Positions 34,987 through 44,614 of a DNA stretch of 44,614 nucleotides are shown here, piece after piece. Position numbers and translations under genes: made by a program. The notes beneath the pieces are model-generated. The model made no database searches and was not told where the DNA came from. It saw only the letters and a program-made list of their open reading frames with translations. The DNA is from Bacilli bacterium (GTDB lineage: Bacteria; Bacillota_I; Bacilli_A; RF39; UBA660), in assembly GCA_017525035.1 (NCBI GenBank), contig JAFXTH010000016.1:1-44614 (forward strand), given 5' to 3'. How positions within the stretch are numbered: the first letter of the stretch is position 1; each line of letters begins with the position of its first letter.

Positions 34987-35724
34987 ATGGAAGATATAAA
35001 AAGAATGGAAGAGAGAGCTCAAGGTGTAATAAATTCATATTCTTTACATGATAATTTTAAAGACCTTGAAAGAACAGGATGGAATGTTTGGCATGTTAAA
35101 AGACATCGTATTGAAAGTGTTCCAGAACATGTTTATGGTGCAGTGCAACTTGCATATGCAATGTGGAGTGAATTTGATGAATATCAAGATATTGATATTG
35201 ATAAAGTAGTATTACTTCTTACATCACATGAACTTGGAGAAACTTTACTTGGTGATGTAACACAATTCCAAATGCCAAGAGAAGTTAAAGAAGAAGTAGA
35301 ACAACTAGCTGATGATATGGCAACTGCTCAATTAAGAAGAGGAAGACATATCAGAGATTTAGTTCGTGAATTTGATGAAAGGAAAACACCAGAAGCAATA
35401 TTTGCATACATGTGTGATAAATTAGAGTGCGATCTTCATAGTAAATGGTATGATGAAGAAAACTGCGTTGACTTAAATGACCAAGAAGGAAACGATGTTA
35501 TGAACAATGCTAGAGTTCAAGCACTTTTAAATACAGGAAAATCATGGAGTGGTATGTGGATGCAATTTGGAAGAGATACATACGCATATGATGACAACTT
35601 TAGATTTGTTTCAGAATATGCTGAAAAAGTTAATTTACATGAACCAGTAAGAAAACTTAAAAAAGAATTCAAGGAAAAAGCAGATAGAATTATTGCTGCA
35701 AGATTAGGGAAAGAAAATAATTAA
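34987..35724 (+). CDS. HD-domain (YfbR-like) hydrolase
   Basis: A 245-aa protein. RIESVPEHVYGAVQLAYAM (His48) and LLTSHELGETLLGDVTQF (His81-Glu82) align with the metal site of the YfbR/HD nucleotidase group, whose members act on 5'-deoxynucleotides. The defining His-Asp pair is His-Glu here. DKLECDLHSKWYDEE and VRKLKKEFKEKADRII follow. The start at 34987 follows GTGAGG; longer readings run into the terminator. It is monocistronic. Confidence 0.85.
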   Translation: MEDIKRMEERAQGVINSYSLHDNFKDLERTGWNVWHVKRHRIESVPEHVYGAVQLAYAMWSEFDEYQDIDIDKVVLLLTSHELGETLLGDVTQFQMPREVKEEVEQLADDMATAQLRRGRHIRDLVREFDERKTPEAIFAYMCDKLECDLHSKWYDEENCVDLNDQEGNDVMNNARVQALLNTGKSWSGMWMQFGRDTYAYDDNFRFVSEYAEKVNLHEPVRKLKKEFKEKADRIIAARLGKENN

Positions 35725-35739
35725 TTCTTTCTTTTTTTT
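35709..35739 (+). terminator. terminator after the HD-domain gene
   Basis: GAAAGAA and TTCTTTC pair across a 9-nt loop, followed by eight T. Confidence 0.7.
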
Positions 35740-35755
35740 GGTATAATATTATTAG

Positions 35756-37753
<1,998 letters not shown>

Positions 37754-37785
37754 AAAGAAATGTATTGTTACATTTCTTTTTTTTA
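37754..37785. terminator. bidirectional terminator between ligA and the metallopeptidase gene
   Basis: AAAGAAATGTA and TACATTTCTTT, a perfect 11-bp stem with loop TTGT and a T run; it also serves the converging gene. Confidence 0.88.
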
Positions 37786-38931
37786 AATATCAAATGTTGG
37801 TCTGGCACTTGGTACCAAATATTTAGTGTAATCTATTTTAGGAAAACCAGTTACTGGATATGGCCTCATGTCTTCATTCTTCTTAGCTAAACCATTTACT
37901 TCTTTCATGCAGTTTGCAACTGTAACACCTCTTACAGGTGTTCCATTTCCAAATGTTGCATATTTTTGAATAAGTATTAAGCCCATTGCTCTTAAAGTTT
38001 TAAATAAATCTTGATATAAAGTACCAGGTCCACAATTATATTCTCTTAACACTTCTTCATCAAAGTCAGTATTTAATGCTTTATGAATCATTGCTGATAA
38101 TATTGTTTCATTTGTTGATAACCTATGAGAACATCCCCTTAGAGTTCTACCAAAATTTATGGTAGGTTCTTGGAATAATCCGTAGAAATCATGATTGGTA
38201 GATGCAATATATGTCTCTTCACCGTTAGGTTGAATACTTGCTATTTCATAGCGATCTTTATATTTTGGACGTTCGATACCCAAAATTTCATAAGTTAAGC
38301 GCTCTGCTAATTCTTGAGTTAAACATTCTTCTATCATCAAAAATCCATAAGGTATTGTTTCTTTCATTAAAGTGTCAGGTTTATCTACGCCTTTGTCTTG
38401 TAGCATCCCATCTACTGTGGCAAGGTATTTTTCTATTACTATATCATTACTATGTATATGTAATATTTTGTGTCCAATTTCATGATATAAATATAATCTT
38501 GTTAGATCATTAGGTGATAGTCTAGGACTGTTTCTATGATGAGTCATATTCATGTTAATTTCTATAACATCATCGATACTTTTACCAAACCAACCCTTTT
38601 CAGGAAGAGCTTTAATAGCTCTGAAACCATTTTCTTTATCTTTTAATCTTTCAAGAATTTTTTTATAGTTTTGTTTAGTAATAAACCCATCTTTGATAGC
38701 TTGAGCAAAGAAATCTTCTACATACCGAATAAGTTCAGGCAAACGTTCTCTTACTTCCTTGCTTCTTGAAAATGAAGAGTACATCAATCTTTTTAAATAG
38801 TTTTCGATTTCTGGGAAGTTTTTCCAATTATATTTGAACTTAAAGTTTGGGTAATTTGCGATTTGCTTAAATTCATCAAAGAAAGCATTTATCTCAGTAT
38901 CATTGTATTCCCAGTATATTTCACTACTCAT
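37783..38931 (-). CDS. putative zinc metallopeptidase (HEIGH motif)
   Basis: A 382-aa soluble protein. YLYHEIGHKILHIH contains HExxH (His150, Glu151, His154), and a downstream helix LMIEECLTQELAERL (Glu201/Glu202) could give a third metal ligand, as in gluzincins. There is no signal peptide, so it should be cytoplasmic. I do not recognise the family beyond this. AGGTGAT is the ribosome site. It is monocistronic on the minus strand between ligA and the CotD-like gene. Confidence 0.78.
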   Translation of the reverse strand: MSSEIYWEYNDTEINAFFDEFKQIANYPNFKFKYNWKNFPEIENYLKRLMYSSFSRSKEVRERLPELIRYVEDFFAQAIKDGFITKQNYKKILERLKDKENGFRAIKALPEKGWFGKSIDDVIEINMNMTHHRNSPRLSPNDLTRLYLYHEIGHKILHIHSNDIVIEKYLATVDGMLQDKGVDKPDTLMKETIPYGFLMIEECLTQELAERLTYEILGIERPKYKDRYEIASIQPNGEETYIASTNHDFYGLFQEPTINFGRTLRGCSHRLSTNETILSAMIHKALNTDFDEEVLREYNCGPGTLYQDLFKTLRAMGLILIQKYATFGNGTPVRGVTVANCMKEVNGLAKKNEDMRPYPVTGFPKIDYTKYLVPSARPTFDI

Positions 38932-39024
38932 ATTATCACCTATAATAATTATAGCACTAAAATAGGCTTATAAAATAACAAAGGTTATTATTTTTCATAA
39001 AATAAGTTAGATGGGAGGAATAAT

Positions 39025-39333
39025 ATGTTTAGTGATTCTAACAGCTTTAATCAAAATTTTTTTGGAGATGCTGATGTTAATGTGGATGTAGATTTTAATA
39101 TGAGTAATAACATGATGCCTGGAAGTGTAAGTCAACCAATTATTGAACCAATGCAAGAACGTGTTGTAAATAGAACAATAATGCATGAGGTTCCACACGT
39201 ATGCCCTATAAGAACTAAGATAATTAATAATCATGTTTATCGTCATACTTACAGTCCTGCATATTCTTGTTGTGAAGAAAATGTATGTACAAATGTACAA
39301 TGTGGATCATGTTGCTGTTTCAATAATAGATAG
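39025..39333 (+). CDS. CotD-like spore coat protein
   Basis: A 102-aa protein. The Asn/Asp-rich N-terminus is followed by PIIEPMQERVVNRTIMHEVPHVCPIRTKI (compare CotD-type EVPHVCP). NHVYRHTYSPAYSCCEENVC and a Cys cluster (QCGSCCCF) come next. This His/Cys-rich pattern is that of the CotD family of inner spore coat proteins. It suggests the organism makes spores or descends from one that did. GGGAGG precedes the ATG, and a hairpin with a GAAA loop overlaps the stop. Confidence 0.8.
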   Translation: MFSDSNSFNQNFFGDADVNVDVDFNMSNNMMPGSVSQPIIEPMQERVVNRTIMHEVPHVCPIRTKIINNHVYRHTYSPAYSCCEENVCTNVQCGSCCCFNNR

Positions 39334-39352
39334 TCTCGAAAGAGACTTTTTT
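39332..39352 (+). terminator. terminator after the CotD-like gene
   Basis: AGTCTC and GAGACT with a GAAA tetraloop, followed by T residues. It separates this gene from the downstream RNA promoter. Confidence 0.85.
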
Positions 39353-39365
39353 ATTTTATAGATAT

Positions 39366-39394
39366 TTGAAATAAAGTTTTATATATGTTATAAT
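39366..39394 (+). promoter_or_regulatory. promoter of the large structured RNA
   Basis: TTGAAA, exactly 17 nt, TATAAT. It predicts an RNA start near 39401, exactly where the terminal helix of the RNA begins. Confidence 0.85.
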
Positions 39395-39400
39395 GTACCA

Positions 39401-39960
39401 GAAATGGCGCATTATTCTAGTCAATACAATATTGTGAAGACGAGGGTAAAATATCGTTAGAAGGCATATCTATGAAACGTTTGGTGCTTGCTTCTTACGC
39501 CCAGTATGGGGTGGGTGCTGAATTTGAAGGGGCTATGGACGATCGTAACGGCATACGGCAACCGTTCCATTTTCCCGCGGAGACCTAAAATCGTGAGCAA
39601 TTTACGACTTAGGCGTGAACCTATCTTGTGGCTAAAGCTATGGGTAGAGTAGCCAGGTTTGAGTGGTGTTGGGGGACGAAGACAGCTTGTTAGAAGGTGT
39701 ACATCTTGTAATACAGTATTGCTACCTGAAACCTTCACTGCAAAAAAACATAAGCAATATTCAATTGGTTGAGGAAAACTCCTAGAGTGTAAATTGATAT
39801 AGGATTGTAGTGTGTACTAAGTGGCTATCAAGTAATAGATTAGGTAACTATCTATTTAATCTTTCAAAAGGGAACTGCTTATTTGGTAACGAATAAGTAA
39901 GATTAAGGGAAATCCAACTTGACCTAATGACACAAGGTTTACTATGTTAATTGCCATTTC
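39401..39960 (+). ncRNA. ole: large structured RNA, probable OLE RNA
   Basis: About 560 nt without a convincing reading frame and less AT-rich than its surroundings. Both ends pair: GAAATGGC at 39401-39408 with GCCATTTC at 39953-39960. Internal helices include AACGG/CCGTT (39547-39551 with 39562-39566) and CCTAA...TCGT with ACGA...TTAGG (39584-39594 with 39604-39613). The next gene, 22 nt downstream, is an OapA-like membrane protein, the known partner of OLE RNA, a roughly 600-nt membrane-associated RNA of anaerobic and extremophilic Firmicutes. Size, promoter, closing helix and neighbour fit OLE. I could not run a covariance model, so ROOL or another ornate RNA is not formally excluded. Confidence 0.8.
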
Positions 39961-39981
39961 TAATTTTTATTTGAGGCGAAT

Positions 39982-40572
39982 ATGAAGAATAAAGACTATA
40001 AAGAAAAGTATTCAAATAAGACAAGAAAAAAACCAATTAAAGATAAAAAGAAAATAGACATAAAGTGGGTAAGTATAATTACTATAATTTCTTTTTTAAT
40101 ATCTTTAGTTTTTTCATTTGTTGGAGAAGTTATAATACCTAATGCTCATATACTTATAAGTGCAATATTAATCTTCGCATTTATTGGGCTTGGTATTTTA
40201 TTTGATATGATAGGTATCAGTGTTACTGTTGCAGATGTTAAAACATTTAATTCAATGGCTACCAAGAAAGTAAAAGGAGCACATCTTGCGGTTAGATTAA
40301 TAAAAAATGCTGATAAAGTATCTAGTTTTTGTAATGATGTAATTGGGGATATTTGCGGAATTATAAGTGGTTCTGTTGGAGTAAGTATTTCAATTATCGT
40401 AGCAAATAAGTTTGATATTTCACTTCTTTTGGTGACACTATTTGTTACTGCTTTTATTGCGGCAATAACAATTGGTGGTAAAGCAATTGGAAAAAGTATC
40501 GCAATAAATAGAAGTAATAGAATTTTATATAGATTCGTTTCAGTATTATCTATTTTTTATAGGAAGAAGTAA
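39982..40572 (+). CDS. oapA: OapA-like OLE-associated membrane protein
   Basis: A 196-aa protein. The very basic N-terminus (about 1-28) suits RNA binding. About four membrane helices follow (30-50, 56-80, 118-140, 144-165). The cytoplasmic segment DMIGISVTVADVKTFNSMATKKVKGA and RLIKNADKVSSFCNDVIGDICGIISG carries the conserved Asp-rich and Lys/Arg-rich parts of the CorB/DUF21-like family to which OapA belongs. In OLE systems OapA binds the RNA and takes it to the membrane, with links to Mg2+, cold and alcohol stress. GAGGCGA is the ribosome site. It is co-transcribed with the RNA and capA-like genes. Confidence 0.82.
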   Translation: MKNKDYKEKYSNKTRKKPIKDKKKIDIKWVSIITIISFLISLVFSFVGEVIIPNAHILISAILIFAFIGLGILFDMIGISVTVADVKTFNSMATKKVKGAHLAVRLIKNADKVSSFCNDVIGDICGIISGSVGVSISIIVANKFDISLLLVTLFVTAFIAAITIGGKAIGKSIAINRSNRILYRFVSVLSIFYRKK

Positions 40573-40574
40573 TT

Positions 40575-42014
40575 ATGGAAGAAGAAAAAGTTAAAAAGAA
40601 GGCTACAAGAAAGAAAAAAACTACAGGAGTTAAAAAAACTACAACAAAGAAGAAAGCGACAACTAAAAAGAAAACAACTAGTAAGACTTCAGCAAAGAAA
40701 ACTTCGACTACAAAAAAAGCACTTGTAAAAAAGAAGATAGTTAAAAAAATAGATACTGAACCTCTTCAAGTATTTAACTTTAAAAAGAAAGAAGAGCCTT
40801 TAAAAGTAGAAGTAAAAGAGATAAAGGTAGTTAAAAAAAATAACAAGAAAAGTAAAAATAATAACTATCTATATTTAATTTTATCTATTCTAGCTTTGAT
40901 ATTATTAGTTTTTGTTTATAAAAGTCTTTATGGATCAGATAAAAACAAGTTAAAAACAAATATTGGTAATATAGATTTAACTTATGAAGAAGCGACAGTA
41001 GAAAACCATAGACTATCTTTAGTTATGGTTGGTGATTGCTTGATTCATGGAGCAATATACGATGATGCTAAAAGAGTTAATAATGGTAAATATGATTTTC
41101 ACTATTTAGTGGAAAACTATAAAGATATTATTAGCAAATATGATTTAGCATTCTACAATCAAGAATCTCTTTTGGGAGGAACTGAATTAGGGCTTTCTTC
41201 ATATCCTAGATTTAATTCTCCTAAGGAAGTTGGAGATGCTTTTTTAGATTTAGGATTTAATTTAGTATCTCTTGCTAATAATCATACTTTAGATAAAGGT
41301 GAAAGAGGGATTTTATCATCAATTGATTATTGGAAAAGTCAAAAAGGTATAATGACTGCAGGAAGTTATTCTAGTTTTGAGGATAGAGATAAAGATGTAA
41401 TAATGGAAAAAAATGGAATAACTTATGCACTTTTATCATATACAACTACTACAAATGGTCTTCCTGTACCTAGCGGTAAAGAATATCTTGTTAATGTTTA
41501 TTCTGATGAGAAGGCAAAGAAAGATATTGAAAGGCTAAGAGGTAAAGTAGATTTATTAATGGTTGCAATGCACTGGGGAGAAGAGTATACACATACTCCA
41601 ACAATAGAGCAAGAAAGAATTGCTAAGTATTTAGCAAGCTTAAATGTAGATATTGTCATAGGACATCATCCACATGTAATACAACCTGTTGACTTTATTG
41701 GCAAAACTATGGTAATATACTCACTTGGAAACTTCGTAGCAAGCCAATATGGTGTTGAGAAACTAACTGGGCTTGTAATGAGCGTTGAAGTTAATAAAAA
41801 GATTGAGAATGGGGTTAGTACTATTACACTTACTAATCCGACAGCTGAACTATCTTATGTGTATTCAGTTAAAGATAGCTATAGACATAGTTATAAAATG
41901 TATCCATATGAAATGCTTAATGATAAGTTATTGAAGGGATACAAAGAATATTATTATAGGTTTATGGAAATAATTACTAGAAAATATAAAAATATTTTTT
42001 ATAAAGCTATATAA
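40575..42014 (+). CDS. CapA-family protein with lysine-rich cytoplasmic tail
   Basis: A 479-aa protein. Residues 1-90 are an unusual Lys/Thr/Ala tail of KKKATT, KKTTT and TSAKKTS repeats, resembling histone H1. A membrane helix (about 96-118) leads to an outer CapA (poly-gamma-glutamate synthesis) metallophosphatase-like domain (about 145-420). Its conserved segments are LVMVGDCLIHG, YNQESLLGG, SLANNHTLDKG, VAMHWGEEYTHTPT and VIGHHPHVIQP, which supply the metal-binding Asp, Asn and His. The start is 2 nt after oapA. The substrate and the role of the tail are unknown. Confidence 0.9.
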   Translation: MEEEKVKKKATRKKKTTGVKKTTTKKKATTKKKTTSKTSAKKTSTTKKALVKKKIVKKIDTEPLQVFNFKKKEEPLKVEVKEIKVVKKNNKKSKNNNYLYLILSILALILLVFVYKSLYGSDKNKLKTNIGNIDLTYEEATVENHRLSLVMVGDCLIHGAIYDDAKRVNNGKYDFHYLVENYKDIISKYDLAFYNQESLLGGTELGLSSYPRFNSPKEVGDAFLDLGFNLVSLANNHTLDKGERGILSSIDYWKSQKGIMTAGSYSSFEDRDKDVIMEKNGITYALLSYTTTTNGLPVPSGKEYLVNVYSDEKAKKDIERLRGKVDLLMVAMHWGEEYTHTPTIEQERIAKYLASLNVDIVIGHHPHVIQPVDFIGKTMVIYSLGNFVASQYGVEKLTGLVMSVEVNKKIENGVSTITLTNPTAELSYVYSVKDSYRHSYKMYPYEMLNDKLLKGYKEYYYRFMEIITRKYKNIFYKAI

Positions 42015-42018
42015 ATGT

Positions 42019-42047
42019 TTGAAAAAAAGTGTGATAAATGATATAGT
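42019..42047 (+). promoter_or_regulatory. promoter of the resident coiled-coil/glycosidase pair
   Basis: TTGAAA, 17 nt, TATAGT. The -10 lies in a 14-bp perfect palindrome, ATATAGTACTATAT (42041-42054), which could be an operator. Confidence 0.65.
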
Positions 42048-42067
42048 ACTATATAGTAGGTGATAGG

Positions 42068-42679
42068 ATGAAACAACAATATTTAAGATTATTTGCTTTT
42101 ATTTTTGGATTAGCTTTTATAATTAGTGGAGTTATTTTCACATTCACTAAGATGTATAAAGATGATAGAGAAAAGAAAGTAGAAGAAGAAAAAGTAATAG
42201 CAGACGAAATTGGAGATATTTATAAGACATTTTTTGAAAAAGAAAATGAAGTAAATGCTTATAGAGATACACTTCTTAAAGATTTTGGAGATTATGTTAC
42301 TTTCTATGCTAATATGCCAAAAAAATATGATAAGATGGCTGAAAAAATTAAGCAATATGAAACTTTAATCACAGAAGTTGAAGATGTTTCTTCATATTTA
42401 AAGGATAAATGTGTAGAAAAATATAGTGTTAGTGAAGCAAATGATAAATGCATTGCCTACTATATTAATTTAGAAAGAACAATCAACTATTATGTTGGTG
42501 ATCATGAATATTTCAATAGTAAGATTAAAGAGTTCAATGAATGGATTGTTGGAGAAAACAAGAGTGTTTTAATGAACGCTGTTAAATATAAAGAATTAAA
42601 AGAATTTGTTTCAGAGAAATATACAAAATATGTTGATTTAAATAATGATGGAACATATTTAGGACAGAATGCAGATTAG
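42068..42679 (+). CDS. coiled-coil membrane protein, resident copy
   Basis: A 203-aa protein with one N-terminal membrane helix (about 8-27) and a long charged helical outer part (EEEKVIADEIGDIYKTF, KKYDKMAEKIKQYETL). A Cys pair sits in LKDKCVEKY and ANDKCIAY. Its layout, Cys pair and position before a phosphodiester glycosidase match the element-borne protein at 16840-17385. TAGG before the ATG is a modest ribosome site preceded by GGTGAT. The function is unknown; co-occurrence suggests a partner of the glycosidase. Confidence 0.78.
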   Translation: MKQQYLRLFAFIFGLAFIISGVIFTFTKMYKDDREKKVEEEKVIADEIGDIYKTFFEKENEVNAYRDTLLKDFGDYVTFYANMPKKYDKMAEKIKQYETLITEVEDVSSYLKDKCVEKYSVSEANDKCIAYYINLERTINYYVGDHEYFNSKIKEFNEWIVGENKSVLMNAVKYKELKEFVSEKYTKYVDLNNDGTYLGQNAD

Positions 42680-42691
42680 GAGGTTGATAAT

Positions 42692-43966
42692 ATGAAGTTT
42701 GATCTTTTACCAAAGAAAAGACTAGGTAGAAAATTTATAACTTTGGGAATAATATTATTTCCTCTTTTTTCTAGTCTTTATGTAGTTTCGATTTTTAGTA
42801 GCAAGTTAATAAGTAATGCTTTATCATTACCAGTATTATTGATTGCTGTAGCATCTTTAATATTATTTATAGTAGGTATTATATTTGTTAAAACAGGAAC
42901 TGATAAGGAACCTAAGAGATTAAAGAAAGGTTTTAGATATGCACTATATGTTTTAGCACTTCTTTATACAGTAGGTGGATATTCAATTCTTGGTCTTTTG
43001 TATTTACCTGGAACTGGATTTAAAGATTGGTTAATAACTACTGCAATGACAACAATGAACCATCAATATTTTGCAACATGGTTCTATAATGATTATGATA
43101 TTAACATTTGTATGGCAAATAACTCAGTTATGGAAAGTGGAGAAGATACAAATCCAGATTTGATTAACTTCACTGAACCTGACTTTAATCAAGTAACATA
43201 TAAGAATAAATTTGAAAAAGAAGTATTAACAAAAGATGAAGGTAATGATTTATATAAAATTATTGATTTAGATAGTAAAAGATATGGATTTAAAGGTAAA
43301 TTAGCAGTTGTATATGATGCTAGCCATGTAAAATTAGGTATTTCAAAAGGAACTGGTACTAGTTTGGGTGGTTCATACGGACAATTTATAACTGAAATAG
43401 CTAGTAGATATAAAGCAGTGCTTGCTATAAACGCTGGAGGATTCTATGATCCTAACTGGAATTCAACTGGAGGAGTACCTCATGGAGTTGTTATATCTGG
43501 TGGTAAATTAATTGCTAATAACAGTAAGGCTACTAGTACAGGTGGTATTATTGGATTTAATAAAGATAATAAGTTAATTCTTGCAAGAATGAGTGCTCAA
43601 GAAGCTTTAAGAGCAGGAATCCGTGATTGTGTAGATTTTGGACCATTCTTAATTGTTAATGGTAAATCATCATATGTTAATGGTAATGGTGGTTGGGGTA
43701 CTGCTCCAAGAAGTGCTATTGGTCAAAGAGCTGATGGTATAGTACTATTACTAGTAATAGATGGAAGACAAGTTGGATCAGCTGGAGCTGACATGAATGA
43801 TGTAGTTAAAGTATTACTTGACTATGGTGCAATTAACGCAGCAAACCTAGACGGTGGTACATCAACTGCAATGGAATTAAATGGTCAAATAATATCAAAT
43901 CCAAGAAATGGTGCTTTCCAAGCAAAAACAAGACCAGTGCCAAATGCATGGATAGTAGTTCCATAG
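42692..43966 (+). CDS. phosphodiester glycosidase (NAGPA domain), resident copy
   Basis: A 424-aa membrane protein with three N-terminal helices (about 15-37, 45-67, 82-105) and a NAGPA domain (about 185-424). Its motifs are INAGGFYDPNWNSTGG, GIRDCVDFGPFLIVNG, PRSAIGQRADGIVLLLVIDG and AANLDGGTSTAM, ending VPNAWIVVP. It closely parallels the 412-aa protein in the mobile element in length, helices and motif spacing. The neighbouring CapA-type protein suggests a role in surface polymer synthesis or trimming. AGGAGG precedes the ATG, 12 nt after the coiled-coil gene. Confidence 0.9.
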   Translation: MKFDLLPKKRLGRKFITLGIILFPLFSSLYVVSIFSSKLISNALSLPVLLIAVASLILFIVGIIFVKTGTDKEPKRLKKGFRYALYVLALLYTVGGYSILGLLYLPGTGFKDWLITTAMTTMNHQYFATWFYNDYDINICMANNSVMESGEDTNPDLINFTEPDFNQVTYKNKFEKEVLTKDEGNDLYKIIDLDSKRYGFKGKLAVVYDASHVKLGISKGTGTSLGGSYGQFITEIASRYKAVLAINAGGFYDPNWNSTGGVPHGVVISGGKLIANNSKATSTGGIIGFNKDNKLILARMSAQEALRAGIRDCVDFGPFLIVNGKSSYVNGNGGWGTAPRSAIGQRADGIVLLLVIDGRQVGSAGADMNDVVKVLLDYGAINAANLDGGTSTAMELNGQIISNPRNGAFQAKTRPVPNAWIVVP

Positions 43967-44053
43967 TTTACATTTTTTAAAATGTAAAGTTGTGTCCAAA
44001 CTATTGAAAAGCAATTTCTATTACGTTATCCTTAAAATAGGGACGGTGATAGA

Positions 44054-44260
44054 GTGATATATCCATCAATAGATAAGCTTTTAAATGTTGTTAGTTCTAA
44101 GTATGAACTAGTACATATTGCAGCAAGAAGAAGTAAAGAAATAAAAGAAACAAATCATTTACAAATGCCTGCAAATAAATATGTATCTAAGAAAAACATT
44201 GGTAGAGCTTTGGAAGAAATAGCAGAAGGTTACATAAAAGTAATGTATGTAGATGAATAA
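44054..44260 (+). CDS. rpoZ: RNA polymerase subunit omega
   Basis: A 68-aa protein starting at GTG. MIYPSIDKLLNVVSSKYELVHIAARRSKEI is the omega signature, with ARRSKEI contacting beta-prime, and ALEEIAEGYIKV ends the fold. GGTGATAGA is the ribosome site. Omega aids polymerase assembly. The terminator overlaps the stop codon. Confidence 0.93.
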   Translation: MIYPSIDKLLNVVSSKYELVHIAARRSKEIKETNHLQMPANKYVSKKNIGRALEEIAEGYIKVMYVDE

Positions 44261-44287
44261 TTGACATCTATTGCATTACTTTTTTTG
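44240..44287 (+). terminator. terminator after rpoZ
   Basis: GTAATG pairs with CATTAC (44240-44245 with 44274-44279), and TAGATG with CATCTA nearer the loop, followed by seven T. Part of the stem lies in the last codons of rpoZ. Confidence 0.8.
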
Positions 44288-44331
44288 TGTCTATTAACAA
44301 TAAAAAATGTATAATAATATTAGGTGGTTTT

Positions 44332-44614
44332 ATGAAGATACTAAAATATGAGAAGAAAAGGAATGGCATGTATCAAGTATTCTTTGATAATGGTAATGAT
44401 ATAGATATATCTGAAGAGATAATACTTAAGTATGATTTATTATTAAAAAAAGAAGCAGATAATAAACTAATAGATAAGATGCTTGAAGAAAACAAAATTT
44501 ACATTGGATATAATCTTGCTATTAAATATATATCTACTAAGATGAGATCTAAAAAAGAAATACGAGAACATTTATCAAAGAAAGAAATAGATAAAGATTC
44601 AATTAATGAAATAA
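44332..44614 (+). CDS. recX: regulatory protein RecX (5' part)
   Basis: The reading frame is open to the window end (94 codons). MKILKYEKKRNGMYQVFFDNGNDIDI ... EEIILKYDLLLKKE ... LAIKYISTKMRSKKEIREHLSKKEI is the RecX pattern: a short N-terminal beta segment, then the first three-helix repeat. RecX limits RecA filament growth. GGTGG lies before the ATG, and TATAAT is found at 44311-44316. Confidence 0.88.
   Translation, partial: MKILKYEKKRNGMYQVFFDNGNDIDISEEIILKYDLLLKKEADNKLIDKMLEENKIYIGYNLAIKYISTKMRSKKEIREHLSKKEIDKDSINEI

Noticed and set aside
39457..39738. A 93-aa reading frame on the minus strand inside the structured RNA
   Set aside because: It has no ribosome site and low-likelihood composition, and lies wholly within the RNA; it is a chance frame.
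39401..39960. RNase P RNA, tmRNA or a prophage-linked GOLLD/ROOL RNA
   Set aside because: I saw no RNase P P4 core and no tmRNA tag or tRNA-like ends. No phage genes lie nearby, and the neighbour is an OapA-like gene, so OLE fits better.
43967..43988. Perfect inverted repeat TTTACATTTT/AAAATGTAAA after the resident glycosidase gene
   Set aside because: The loop is only 2 nt and no T run follows, so it is not called as a terminator.

Overview
The window looks like a chromosomal segment of a low-GC Firmicute with a small genome, probably an uncultured gut Bacilli or Mollicutes-adjacent lineage. The evidence is very AT-rich DNA, GGAGG-type ribosome sites, U-tract terminators after most operons, the Firmicutes ribosomal gene order, and a spore-coat-like (CotD) gene. 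TGA acts as stop (for example at the end of map) and tryptophan is TGG, so the code is standard and not the mycoplasma code. The species is not identifiable from the sequence alone.

Layout: 1-3.95 kb is the end of the spc/alpha ribosomal operon (secY tail, adk, map, infA, rpmJ, rpsM, rpsK, rpoA, rplQ). 4-6.1 kb holds an unknown anchored protein and an SDR oxidoreductase. 6.1-8.2 kb sits where Firmicutes carry ecfA1-ecfA2-ecfT, just before truA. The three genes are present with intact frames, but both ATPases have lost most catalytic motifs. truA, an unknown gene, and rplM-rpsI behind a putative L13 leader follow. 10.7-14.8 kb is a surface region: a DUF1653 protein, a proline-rich membrane peptide plus a beta-helix protein behind four TTCA repeats at exact 11-bp spacing, and a thioester/Cna-B surface protein with a sortase-like partner.

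14.8-20.2 kb (minus strand) is an SBP-ATPase-permease ABC transporter operon. Its ATPase gene is split by a 2872-bp serine-recombinase element at 15791-18662, whose ends can be read to the base. The element carries a coiled-coil membrane protein and a phosphodiester glycosidase, paralogous to the resident pair at 42.07-43.97 kb. 20.3-24.9 kb: uracil permease, a zinc-ribbon protein, and a LysM / regulatory-domain / SpoIID-like peptidoglycan-binding cluster. 24.9-38.9 kb: a large unknown protein, an acyltransferase, a hybrid histidine kinase, pcrA, a nucleotidyltransferase, a membrane serpin, an HD protein, ligA and a putative metallopeptidase.

39-44.6 kb: a CotD-like gene, then a roughly 560-nt structured RNA with its own promoter immediately upstream of an OapA-like membrane protein gene, which I interpret as an OLE RNA / OapA locus. 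Then come a CapA-family protein with a histone-like lysine tail, the resident coiled-coil/glycosidase pair, rpoZ, and a recX gene cut by the window end. The strongest candidates for new biology are the pseudo-ATPase ECF module, the compact recombinase element with its cargo, and the OLE/OapA locus.
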